This document shows positions 55,701 through 64,000 of a DNA stretch of 64,000 nt, one piece after another. Numbering within the stretch: the stretch's first letter is position 1; each line of letters starts with the position of its first letter. The notes below the pieces were generated by a model. The model was not told the origin of the DNA. It searched no databases and saw nothing but the letters and a program-made list of their open reading frames with translations. The position numbers and the translations under genes were made by a program. The stretch lies in the NCBI GenBank assembly GCA_032629725.1, contig JAFEVB010000014.1, forward strand, positions 62,001 to 126,000, written 5' to 3'. The stretch is from Gremmenia infestans (taxonomy: Eukaryota; Ascomycota; Leotiomycetes; Helotiales; Hamatocanthoscyphaceae).

Positions 55701-56184
55701 CGTTCCTGCAACCATGGCTGAACCATTGAGCGGTGCGATTGTGGAAAGCCAATATAACGACAGTCTGTCTGACTGAAGAGGGATAACTGCCCTTCATGAG
55801 AGTTTCTCACAGATACGAACAGTGCCTGCCTGTGTATGAGTATTTGTGACTTTATTGAATTCTTAATGGTATTTGAAACGGTAACTCTACTTTGTAACCC
55901 GCTTTGAGAGCAGCGACCATCAACACCACATATCTCGCATCCTGAGGCCCGACGTAGGCAATGGTAGGGAACTCTTCTGCAGGAGCTTCGCCGCACAATT
56001 CGATAATTTTAAGGGCGCAACGATTGATTGCATTCGCGTACTCTTTGAAAGTAATGGCTTTCCATCCATCCGCCGGGTTGTTTGAGCGTGGAACCTGGAA
56101 GGCCTCACGCTGTGGATCTTTGAGTGCTATCTCATCGATCACATTAGGAACCAGTCGACGGCCAAACTCCGTTTGACTTCCCAT
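52714..56184 (-). CDS. NRPS-like carboxylic acid reductase (adenylation - carrier - thioester reductase)
   Basis: Six exons, complement of 52714-54892, 54943-55018, 55074-55311, 55364-55468, 55535-55825 and 55891-56184, give 1060 residues. The A domain has VLHTSGSTGLPKP (about 180-192), an A5-like NNTINSTE, YGRADN at 416-421 and FARTGKGTIQR near 513. The carrier domain contains FFSAGVDSLQVMNL, with Ser590 for the phosphopantetheine arm. The C-terminal thioester-reductase domain has the NAD(P)H loop TGSTGTLG (690-697) and YGRSK (Tyr846, Lys850). The A-PCP-R order without a condensation domain is that of Lys2-like and aryl-acid reductases, which activate a carboxylic acid, tether it and release an aldehyde. 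It is too divergent from Lys2 in the N-domain to be the lysine enzyme. The substrate is unknown. It is divergent from the crotonase gene and convergent with AKR. Confidence 0.88.
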
Positions 56185-56864
56185 TGCGGTGACGACTCAA
56201 GGTGACCGGCTTTCTACCATTCGATGTTTTTGGTTTAAGGTGGTCGACGGTCGTAGACTATTAAGTTCCAGAAAAGGCCTAATGTCTTCAATTACGTGTG
56301 AAATGGAGATTTTGACAGATCGAAGCCGACTTAAAAGTTCCCATGTCATGGATGAACAGGGAACACTCGTAGCTGATGAGGCCCTGGATGCGACACGGAA
56401 ATTCGGACTTAACAGTAAGTGATTGATCGCGCTCCACCCCGCTGTGCAGATGCATCTGCAGCTGTCAGAATTAGAGCATCAGGAGCGTTTACTCCTACCA
56501 TACTTGATGTCAGCACACCACAAACCCCCTGTTATTCAAAGCAAGGCTACGTAACGTGAAGCATTCGTTAAGCAATATCTTCAATATGCAGCTGTAAGGA
56601 ACGAGAACAACAGGATTCACATGCAGTCAGTACTTGCGGATCACGAGAGACGTGAAATGGCGCCGGGTTCGGACCAGCTATTTCATTGTGTATTGTACAC
56701 TGGCAGCTGGAGAAGTATTTTAAATACTAGCATTGCTAAAAAACAAGTAGACAACGCCAGTCAAAAGTTATACGAATATTTTAGTGATCTCAAGCAAGTA
56801 CAAGAAACGACGAAAGCAAAAGTAAACCCAAAGAAAGAAAGAAAGAAAGAAAGAAAAAGCCAAA
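56185..56864. promoter_or_regulatory. Divergent promoter between the NRPS-like and crotonase-like genes
   Basis: These 680 bases contain the promoters of both genes. An (AAAG)n tract at 56830-56856 lies directly before the crotonase ATG. No open frame here is credible and no factor site is claimed. Confidence 0.5.
56830..56856. repeat. (AAAG)n microsatellite in the 5' leader of the crotonase-like gene
   Basis: About six AAAG units end eight bases before the start codon. Confidence 0.9.
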
Positions 56865-57797
56865 ATGCAATTGCTTTTCAGCGTTTCCTCACTACTTGTC
56901 TTCCTACTTTCACTATTCACTTCCACGCACGCAGCTGATGTATCCCCTCTCGGAACGCTGACGTTTTCCTATCCATCCCCCAACATCACACGCATAACCT
57001 TCAACAACGGGCCCGTCAACTACGTGGACCGGAGCATGATCAGCGACCTCCTAAACTACACAAAGACCCTCCAAAACGTGACGGCCACCACGCCCAAAGT
57101 GGTCATTTTCGATTCCTCCAACCCCAATTTCTATCTCGGCCACATCGACATGACATCCCTGCAAGCCCCCATCACGGCAGCGAAGAAGCAGATGGGGGCG
57201 GACTATATCAGCTTCACGAAGCTGCTCCAGAGCATCACAACGACCATCTTCATAGCCGAGGTCAACGGCCTCGCCTTCGGCGCCGGCAACGAAATCGCCG
57301 CGCAGATGGACATGCGCTTCGTAGGGCCGGCCGGGAGCACGGGCTCGTTCGAGGAAGCGCTCGGTCTCGTAGCCGGCGGTGGCGGACAGACGTTTCTGGG
57401 AGGCATTATCGGCAAGGCGAAAGCGATGGAATACCTGCTGTCGGCGAAGACAGTCGATGGGCCGATGGGCGAGGCCTTGGGCCTCTTTAACAAATACTAC
57501 GACGACTCGCAAGAGCTGAGCACGTCTGTGTTGCGATTAGCACAGCGCATTGCTCTGTTCCCCCGCGTCTCGTTGAACCAGACGAAATCCGTGCTGAGCT
57601 TTCTCAACCCGCCGTCCAATGCTTTTAGTCTGGACTTTGAGGCTTTCTACGACATTGAGCAGTTTCCTGAGGAACAGGCAAATGTGAATAAGTTCCTCGA
57701 GTTGAGCGCTAATCAGACGGCAAATGCGTTCGAGTTGGGCTTGGGGGATAGCGTCATGGCGTTGTACGGGAAGTGGAATGGCTCTATTTTTGGCTGA
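56865..57797 (+). CDS. Secreted crotonase-fold (enoyl-CoA hydratase/isomerase-like) protein
   Basis: A single exon encodes 310 residues. The body is crotonase-like: LTFSYPSPNITRITFNN, YLGHIDMT (oxyanion hole region 1), AEVNGLAFGAGNEIAAQMDMRF (oxyanion hole region 2) and SFEEALGLVAGGGGQTFLGG with a candidate catalytic Glu. What is odd is the start: MQLLFSVSSLLVFLLSLFTSTHA is a clear signal peptide with an AxA-like cleavage site. At least six N-glycosylation sequons also follow (NITR, NYTK, NVTA, NQTK, NQTA, NGSI). CoA-dependent enzymes are normally intracellular, so this protein is probably secreted and may act on a non-CoA substrate, or in the vacuole or ER. It is divergent from the NRPS-like gene and likely co-regulated with it. 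Its function is unassigned. Confidence 0.8.
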   Translation: MQLLFSVSSLLVFLLSLFTSTHAADVSPLGTLTFSYPSPNITRITFNNGPVNYVDRSMISDLLNYTKTLQNVTATTPKVVIFDSSNPNFYLGHIDMTSLQAPITAAKKQMGADYISFTKLLQSITTTIFIAEVNGLAFGAGNEIAAQMDMRFVGPAGSTGSFEEALGLVAGGGGQTFLGGIIGKAKAMEYLLSAKTVDGPMGEALGLFNKYYDDSQELSTSVLRLAQRIALFPRVSLNQTKSVLSFLNPPSNAFSLDFEAFYDIEQFPEEQANVNKFLELSANQTANAFELGLGDSVMALYGKWNGSIFG

Positions 57798-58494
57798 AGT
57801 TATGGAGGTGGTCGTGTGTCTGGGCAAAGTGGGCATAGATGATTACTAGTTGGGGAACTCACTTAGCTATAGTTTTTGCCGGAAGATGCAAAAGCGTGAG
57901 ATAGGAGATTAATAAGAAACTATAGAAAAGTCACATTTACTAGTAGAGTGCTTTATAACTTGCAAGTTCTTGAGACTGACACGATTGATATTTACTTAAT
58001 CGTAATATGTTCAGAGCAGAGTTCGGACAGACTTAGTCTTATAGACTAGTATAGGATCTAATAAACTTCCTACTTATCATTCGTGAATTTTACTTATGTC
58101 GATAAAAGACCAACCTAGATGTACTACGTCAAATGAATAAATGTTAATTTGCGATTTAAGAAAAAAGAAGGAAAAAAGAAAAAGAAAAAGAAAATTAAGA
58201 AAAAGGCAACGTTTGAGAATATGTATTTATATATAAATGACATGTTTTGTATTTACTAATGCCATGCGATTGTTAGATTATACATCCATCGGCTTCTCAT
58301 ATCCAAGTAAGCAAGCAAGAGCTGGCATATAACATCAAAGCTCCCTCTATAAACTAAACCAACCAACAATTGCTTGTTGCTGTGTGTCTGTGATGTAACT
58401 GACCCATCTAAACGCCATGCACGCCACAAACGCCTGCTAAGTGTAACGTAGCCAAAATCATACTATACACTTTATTCCAAGGTGAAATCATCAA
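57798..58494. other. Convergent 3'-3' spacer
   Basis: No gene is seen. An A/G-rich low-complexity tract (AAAAAAGAAGG/AAAAGAAAAAGA) spans 58158-58205. This gap may mark the edge of the metabolic cluster. Confidence 0.6.
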
Positions 58495-60357
58495 TCACCA
58501 CGTCTCGGCAATATACTGTCCAGCTTCCTTCTTCAGGCCCCAAAACTCCCCCGCCTCCTCCCGACTGACATTCCCCTTCATCATCGCCACATCAAGTAGA
58601 GCCTCCTCAACACCTTCGCCCATGCCTTTGCTAGAGCCACAGACGAAGACTCGCCCATCAAGACTGTTGATGATGAACCAGACGAGATCGGCTTGTGCGC
58701 GTACTTCATCTTGCACGTATTTGCCCTTGCCCTCGCCCTTTCGACTCTGTACCACTTTCTTAACCTCATCCTCATGCACGCCCCATTCGCCGGAATACAG
58801 CTCATCAAGTAGCGAATCTCGCACGCCTTGAAGAACCCAGACCTTATTTGCACAATTTGCGTTCTTCAGGCGTCTCTGAACGAAGCCTCGGAATGGCGCT
58901 ACACCTACACCGGCACCGATGAGGAGCATGGGACCATCAGAGACAAATTCCTTGGCGAGTGGGTTCGCCATGAGGCCTTTGAACATGGGGATTCTAAGGT
59001 CGGGTTTCTCGCCTCTCTTCTCTGCCTCGATGAACTTTCTGGCTTGACGTTCGAAGAACCCACTTCCAAGTCCGGTACGTTCTTCACCTGTCCAGTTGGG
59101 TGTTTCGTGAACGGTGACGGCAATCTCGACGAGACGCGAGCAGCCGGCTCTAGGGACACAGGAGTCGTGTGGGTCGTTGGAGAGAGAGTAGAATCTTGGC
59201 ATGAGTTGCTGGAGGTTCGATAGTAGGTGGTCGAGAGGTGGCTTGCTGCTTGGGAAGGCGTGGAGGAGTTGGCTCATGGTAACATGTGGTCCTGTTCGGA
59301 AATCACAAAATACATTTTGTCCTTCGCCACTGCACAGATACAGCAAGATCTTCTTCTCATTCGGATCGGAAGCGTATTCGGCCAAAAGGCGGAGGAGAGG
59401 CTTGGTAGGAGGGTAGGATTGGATATCGCTGCACCAAGTTAGGAGATCTCGTCGCGTAGTGATAATTTCTCGTGCTTCTTCCTCGCCCCAGACTGTAGGC
59501 CAGCGACCACCCTCTGTCTTTAGCAGGACTGGACGATCGCGTAGGTATCGCGGAACAAGCAGTTGGTCCAGTAGTTCGTCGACCAGTGTCTCTTCATTAG
59601 GTGCCACTACCCCAATTGCCCCTCCCACCCTGAAATCCACGCCCAATTCCTCGGGATAATCTGTGACATCGAGATCAAAATGGTATGTTCTCTTCTCAGC
59701 ACCCGGTCTTGTAAGCTCACGAGCAGTGAAGATCTTCGCAGAGTAGCAATTGTAGGGAGGGTGTGGCTGCACGAAGTTGGGTGGGTGGATCGAGGTATCG
59801 ACTTTCGGAGGATCGACCGGATGTGGGGTAAAATCGATTGAATTGTCTTTTCCTTCGCCCACAGAAATGGAGTCTACTGCTGGAGTAGCGGCAATGGCAT
59901 TCTTGACAGGCTCGAGGGAATTTGTTTTTGGTGGCAGTTCCGGTAAATTGGAAAATGTCGTAGGGACTAATCCCACCTTCAATTGCAAGGCTCTGAAGGC
60001 GTCGTTGTCGGGAAGAGGGACTCGTTCGAATGTGAGTTTGTCGGTCTTTGCGACAGTCATGCAACAGCCTCCTCCACAGCACTTCTCAATCAGCCTGGTG
60101 CCAGGCTCACCAATGAGTCTTTGTACATCTGCGGCGCTTTGTGAGATCAATCTTGTCGATGCGCGTCGTGGGCGAATGGGCGGCTCTTCTGGTTCGTCGG
60201 AAGAAGAAGAGTAGGTGAGTGACGGAGCCGTGGACTTGGGCGATGAAGAAGCCATGGGCTCTTCGGGAATGCAGTGCGAGGTTGTCGCGGTGCGTAAGAT
60301 TTGGTGGGGTCGGGAGAGATTCATGACTGCGGTTGGACGGACTGCACGTCGAAGCAT
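58495..60357 (-). CDS. P450-reductase-like FAD/NADPH oxidoreductase lacking the flavodoxin domain
   Basis: A single exon encodes 620 residues from the ATG at 60357. The frame continues upstream only to a TTG. The N-terminus (MLRRAVRPTAVMNLSRPHQI) is Arg-rich and amphipathic, like a mitochondrial presequence. It is followed by a Ser/Pro-rich linker and a compact cysteine motif CCGGGCC (residues 93-99). The FAD-binding part carries SAKIFTARELTRPGAEKRTY and the FAD signature PRFYSLSNDP. The NADPH part has LLIGAGVGVAPFRGFVQRR and RVFVCGSSKGMGEGV, and the chain ends in Trp, as in diflavin reductases. The FMN/flavodoxin domain of P450 reductase, sulfite reductase or Tah18 is absent. The electron acceptor must therefore be another protein or centre, with the CCGGGCC segment a candidate metal or disulfide site. 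The role is unknown. Confidence 0.8.
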   Translation of the reverse strand: MLRRAVRPTAVMNLSRPHQILRTATTSHCIPEEPMASSSPKSTAPSLTYSSSSDEPEEPPIRPRRASTRLISQSAADVQRLIGEPGTRLIEKCCGGGCCMTVAKTDKLTFERVPLPDNDAFRALQLKVGLVPTTFSNLPELPPKTNSLEPVKNAIAATPAVDSISVGEGKDNSIDFTPHPVDPPKVDTSIHPPNFVQPHPPYNCYSAKIFTARELTRPGAEKRTYHFDLDVTDYPEELGVDFRVGGAIGVVAPNEETLVDELLDQLLVPRYLRDRPVLLKTEGGRWPTVWGEEEAREIITTRRDLLTWCSDIQSYPPTKPLLRLLAEYASDPNEKKILLYLCSGEGQNVFCDFRTGPHVTMSQLLHAFPSSKPPLDHLLSNLQQLMPRFYSLSNDPHDSCVPRAGCSRLVEIAVTVHETPNWTGEERTGLGSGFFERQARKFIEAEKRGEKPDLRIPMFKGLMANPLAKEFVSDGPMLLIGAGVGVAPFRGFVQRRLKNANCANKVWVLQGVRDSLLDELYSGEWGVHEDEVKKVVQSRKGEGKGKYVQDEVRAQADLVWFIINSLDGRVFVCGSSKGMGEGVEEALLDVAMMKGNVSREEAGEFWGLKKEAGQYIAETW

Positions 60358-61576
60358 GTACGGTGAGTGGGTGGTGGTGGCGGTCAAGCAAGTCAAGTGT
60401 AACGAGAATAAAGAATGAGACAAGTCATGCAACTGGGTTGAGTTCAATTGAATGAATTGGGTGGGATTGTTGTTATTGCATTGGACAGTTAAGTGCGGGA
60501 TGGTTGTAGAATAAATGTCAAAGGGAAGGGACTATTGGTGTCATGGGTTAGCCAACAGATTATGTATGTATGTGTAGGTAGGTGGCGAGAGTTGTCTTGC
60601 GGCACCGGAGCCGAGGCCTTTGCTTCTTTTTATCAGATGGAAAGAGTGGGCCCATCCTTGACCAAAGAAAGCAAAAAAAGGCGGGCATTTATTACTGTAT
60701 TACCAGGTTGTACAATATATACATACATATCATATACATATGGAGTACCTGCCGTATATAATATACCTCATTATACAGTAATAATAACAATCATAAAAAC
60801 ATCCAGCTCCTCCCCATACGCATCCGCATACTCGTACTGTATCCTCTTTTCCCCATTTCTTTCCGGCTGCACAACACCGCACGGCACCGCACCACCTTAT
60901 TCTTACTTACTGTACGAATACAGTAGTATCACACCACACCACACCACTCTTCCCAACCAATCCTGCTTTCTCCCCGACGCATTACTCGAAATGACCCTAC
61001 GATCGCATCATCGTCTCGCACCGGAACACCATCCTCGGTACACACTACACACTACACAGTACACAGTTACCACCCCCAATACCATCATGCCCAACCATGT
61101 CCAACGTCGCCATCCACTCACCAAGTTACAGCCAAGCCTCTTGTCTCACCTTGGCAGAGTGCATGGGTCCTGGTCTGGTCTGGGGCTGATTTTAATCTTA
61201 TCAGATCATCTCGCTACAGTACTGTAGCTCCCCTTCCTCGAGCGGTGTGCGATCTTTGGGACCATACCCCGACCCCTTTACCTGGTTCTTGCAAGGTACA
61301 AACGGAATACCATTTCCCAACAATAATGCTATACCGGTCCGGCAGTCGTACGCAAAGCTTAATTAACAGATGGGCCAAAGGATTATTTCCGGTCCCGGAG
61401 AAGGGAAGGGGTAGAAGAACAATTTTACCCAAGTAATTTGGATGGATGCAGTGTTTTGTAGACATGTGACTTGGGACGGCAGAATAAAGCCACGTGCACG
61501 TGGTTGGTGTTTCCAACGATCTGATAAGGCTTCGTGGTCGGGAAAATGCAGCTTCTGTCAATCTTCCACCGAATTG

Positions 61577-61593
61577 CAGCCAGCCAGCCAGCC
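61577..61593. repeat. (CAGC)n microsatellite
   Basis: Four perfect CAGC units plus one base occur in an intergenic position. Confidence 0.85.
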
Positions 61594-62407
61594 ACTAACG
61601 GAGATCCGCGATCCCTTGTACTTACTATACGGAGTACGGAGTATCGCGTCCTGCATGATTACTCCGTCTTTTCGATATTTTCTCTCTCCGGTAAACTCAG
61701 TCTTATTTATTTACAAAGCACTCAGAGTGACCAGCTAGCTGTATGAACCATGCCATGGATGCAAAGTACGAGTACAAGTATAAGAGCCGGCCCAACACTT
61801 GACTTCGGACCTTGCCGTGCCGTGCCGGACGGCTGCACTGCACTGCACTGCACTTGCGAAACTTCTCTTCTCACGGCTATTTCCGCACCTTGCTTGGGGA
61901 TTTGAATAAGAAATTTCTCTTCATGCCATGCCCTGCCTTGCTTGCAATCTTCTTAATTATCAGCTACGACCTGATCTTCAAGGAGGCGTCGGCATCTTCG
62001 CTACGAGTACAGTACCGGCAAGCTGTGCCCGCAAGCATGATTAAATATATCCCTTATGATTAACCAAGGTACCTACCTACACTTCCAGCTTTAGTCCCAA
62101 GTAAAACAAATCAAGGTATTTTGCACCAAAAGACTAGACCACACTACTTAGCATATCTACCCAGGGTATTTACTCTTCAAAACCACCTCGGGAGTTCTAT
62201 ATATATAAAGCATTCATTCCCAGCCGAGTTCTTTCTTCGTTTTTATATTATTTATACTTAGTTACCTATTTATCATACTATGTAAGGTACGAGTATTAGA
62301 GCACACCACGCCCCTACCTTTCACCGGTAAGGCACAGCACGGCCCTATAAGTCAGGTACCTAGAGCTAGCTAGCTTAAGGCTCTACTATAGCTAAATGTT
62401 AAAACTC

Positions 62408-62422
62408 ATATATATATATATA
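62408..62422. repeat. (TA)n microsatellite
   Basis: Seven TA dinucleotides are uninterrupted, in an intergenic position. Confidence 0.85.
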
Positions 62423-62560
62423 TCGTAACTACTCGTAAATCGCAAGGCTACCTTACCTTACGTTACCTTCCCCTATCACTCAATTTTCTCTGTTTAATAC
62501 TTGTACCCCTTTCTTCGAACCCCGTTCCTCTAGGCAAAAACTACCTACTTATACTTCCAG

Positions 62561-62593
62561 CATTCATTCATTCATTTATTCATTCACTCATTC
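62561..62593. repeat. (CATT)n microsatellite
   Basis: About eight CATT units occur with two single-base variations, in an intergenic position. Confidence 0.85.
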
Positions 62594-62996
62594 GCCCCAG
62601 CCCGTCAAAGCCCGCCCGCTAGCCTGCTCGCTTGCTCTTTCTCCCTGGCCTGGACGTTGGCGTGGCTACTGAAAAACGAGCTATAATAAAATGCCCCGTT
62701 TATACATACTTAGATACCTAAGTACCTTCCTTTCTTCCTCTTTCCATAATATTTACTAACACATGCATCTATCTATAACCCCCCACCTGCGCCTACGAAC
62801 CCAGATCTCGTATTTACCATCTATCTACTGTCCCCAGAGCCTCTAGCCAGGCGATACCGCCCGCACCATGCGCTTCCGCGAGCGAGGATGGCGACGTAGG
62901 AATCATAAGTGTGGGGCTGTGGAGAGGAAGGAAATAAAGCGGGGAAGGGAAGGGAAGAGAAGATGTGGGTGAGTATAACAGACAGGAAGCAAAGAT

Positions 62997-63016
62997 GATA
63001 TGATATGATATGATAT
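62997..63016. repeat. (GATAT)n microsatellite
   Basis: About four GATAT units occur in the 3' flank of the chitinase gene. Confidence 0.85.
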
Positions 63017-63211
63017 AATATAATTGTAAAAACAAAAATAAAACAGACTCCGTTTCCATATGCCCGAAGAAATATATATCGATGTTATAAGTTATATATG
63101 TGTTCAAGAATAGAATGATATACAATACATGTGAGGTACAGACAACGCCCTGTAAATGCAAGGTCGTGCACGTGAGGGGCTTAGAGGTGAAAGGGAATCC
63201 GATCTTGTAAA

Positions 63212-64000
63212 TTACTCGCATTGCGACCAAGAGGTCGAGGTGGCAACGCAGGAATATGGAGTAGCGCATACGGTTGAGCCAGTATAGCCCGAACCACCGC
63301 ACTGTGTCTCATTAGCTGTGCCCTAATCCTTTGAATTACCAAAGCGAGCACTAACCTGACCCCACTCCTGCACCGGTGTCCCCGTAGCCGCAGACGTCGA
63401 CGATGTCGCAGTCGAGGTAGACGATGTCTGGCTTGTTACCGTCGTCGTACTCGATGCGCTACCGCCCCCACAGGGCGAGCCAGTCGACAAGATACTATGC
63501 ATATCCTGAGCAAAAGTACAGCCGTTATTAACATTTGTGTCTGAGAATCCAGCGCTCCACATCATGACGCCGCCAAAATGCGAATTGCTCTTATACTCGG
63601 CCACGAGACTGGAGACCTGGTCTGGCGTAGCGTAGTATATCTCGCCGCTCGGCGAACCGTTCGCGGCTAGCGGAGCAGCAGGGACACCGATAAACACCTT
63701 TGCGTCCGCTGAAGGGGTACCGGCGATGAAAGTCACCCAGTCGTTGTAATTAAATGGCGCGTTACCGTTGAAGCCAAGAGAACATGGGTCAGGAGCATAG
63801 TCATTGTTGTTGTAGAACTGAACCCAGAGATAATCGAACTTGGAATTGCTGATCACCACCCCCATATTAGGCTCGGGGATAGGACACTGCGGAGCGCCGG
63901 TGATGTAGTAAGTATTGGCCGAATCGGAAGCGAAGTTGGAGCGCAGCTTGGCGATCATGTACTGGAAGTACTCATTGCCGGAATTGCTCTCGAGATCAAA
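63212..64000 (-). CDS. GH18 class III/subgroup B chitinase with C-terminal CBM1 module, 5' part outside window
   Basis: Exons are complement of 63212-63301 and 63356-64000, with the 5' end cut by the window edge (244 residues visible). The first visible residues FDLESNSGNEYFQYMIAKLR are the end of the GH18 catalytic FDLDxE-type strand region. WVQFYNNNDYAPDPC, VFIGVPAAPLAANGSPSGE and HFGGVMMWSAGFSDTN continue the class III barrel. A Ser/Thr-rich linker (about 40 residues of SSTTTVTSQTSSTST type) leads to a fungal cellulose/chitin-binding module CBM1: EWGQ in the first exon and CGGSGYTGSTVCATPYSC...WSQCE in the last. The 54-bp intron sits exactly inside the WGQ|CGG module start. Chitinases with this plan are secreted and act on exogenous or wall chitin; mycoparasites are rich in them. 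Confidence 0.9.

Larger units (their letters stand above)
60358..63211. other. 2.9-kb gene-free, microsatellite-rich intergenic region
   Basis: The longest apparent frame (about 60493-61227) translates to a Tyr/Thr/His/Pro mixture driven by CA/TA-rich sequence and is not credible. Visible repeats are (CAGC)4 at 61577-61593, overlapping TACGGAGTA copies at 61628-61643, (TA)n at 62408-62422, (CATT)n at 62561-62593 and (GATAT)n at 62997-63016. Many TACCTACCTA and CCTTACC blocks occur around 62060-62470. The part up to about 61.0 kb is promoter of the reductase gene. The part after 62.8 kb is 3' flank of the chitinase gene. Confidence 0.6.

Noticed and set aside
60358..60447. 30-residue N-terminal extension of the flavodoxin-less reductase
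   Set aside because: It begins with TTG; the first ATG is at 60357 and opens a presequence-like segment.
60493..61227. 244-codon open frame on the plus strand in the reductase promoter
   Set aside because: It starts with a non-ATG codon. Its Tyr/Thr/His/Pro-rich translation reflects CA/TA-rich promoter sequence, and it has no domain or splice partner.
62814..63302. 162-codon open frame on the minus strand at the chitinase end
   Set aside because: It is an out-of-frame reading of the CBM1 exon and the AT-rich 3' flank. The true frame there gives a perfect CBM1 module.

Overview
The window looks like a chromosomal segment of a filamentous ascomycete (Pezizomycotina). The evidence is short 46-128 bp introns with fungal lariat motifs, multi-exon housekeeping genes, a cytosine-to-thymine-decayed transposon island of the kind left by repeat-induced point mutation (RIP), and a secondary-metabolism-like gene set. 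A leotiomycete is my best guess, but that is inference. Twenty-one protein genes were resolved, with exon junctions worked out by keeping the reading frame across GT-AG introns (and one GC-AG intron).

Region 1 (1-20.6 kb) is conserved housekeeping DNA. It holds the 5' end of midasin (MDN1, running off the left edge), divergent from mitochondrial ribosomal protein bL12m (MRPL12). These are followed by pyruvate dehydrogenase E1 alpha (PDA1), a Cdc4/FBXW7-type F-box WD40 protein, a ZIP-family metal transporter divergent from the histone acetyltransferase HAT1, pyrroline-5-carboxylate reductase divergent from the CTD-kinase subunit CTK3, a phospholipase D-superfamily protein, and a small secreted, probably GPI-anchored protein.

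Region 2 (21.0-33.2 kb) is an AT-rich island bounded by two 134-bp direct repeats that differ only by transitions. Inside are a decayed Ty3/Gypsy-type gag-pol (zinc knuckle, protease, reverse transcriptase, RNase H, integrase). Downstream of it is a second decayed reading frame of more than 4 kb that keeps SF1 (Upf1-like) helicase motifs and ends in an 11-residue tandem repeat. Nearly all disruptions are CAA/CAG/TGG-to-stop changes or G-to-A missense changes at catalytic residues.

Region 3 (33.2-37 kb) holds a papain-family cysteine protease without a visible pro-region and a gamma-glutamylcyclotransferase-fold protein with C-terminal hydrophobic segments.

Region 4 (37.1-60.4 kb) reads as a candidate, apparently undescribed, metabolic gene cluster. 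It contains a Dur3-like SSS transporter, a CoA-dependent acyltransferase of the HHxxxD type, a secreted Tri14/SMP-30-like beta-propeller protein, an old yellow enzyme, an MFS exporter, an aldo/keto reductase, an NRPS-like adenylation-carrier-reductase enzyme, a secreted crotonase-fold protein, and a P450-reductase-like FAD/NADPH protein that lacks the flavodoxin domain. A plausible flow is activation and reduction of a carboxylic acid to an aldehyde or alcohol by the NRPS-like enzyme, redox tailoring by the OYE and AKR, O-acylation, and export. No cluster transcription factor or P450 is visible.

Region 5 (60.4-64 kb) is a long, microsatellite-rich intergenic tract followed by the 3' part of a GH18 chitinase with a C-terminal CBM1 module, truncated by the right edge. 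The 9-mer TACTCCGTA (either strand) recurs at 11 places, almost all intergenic.
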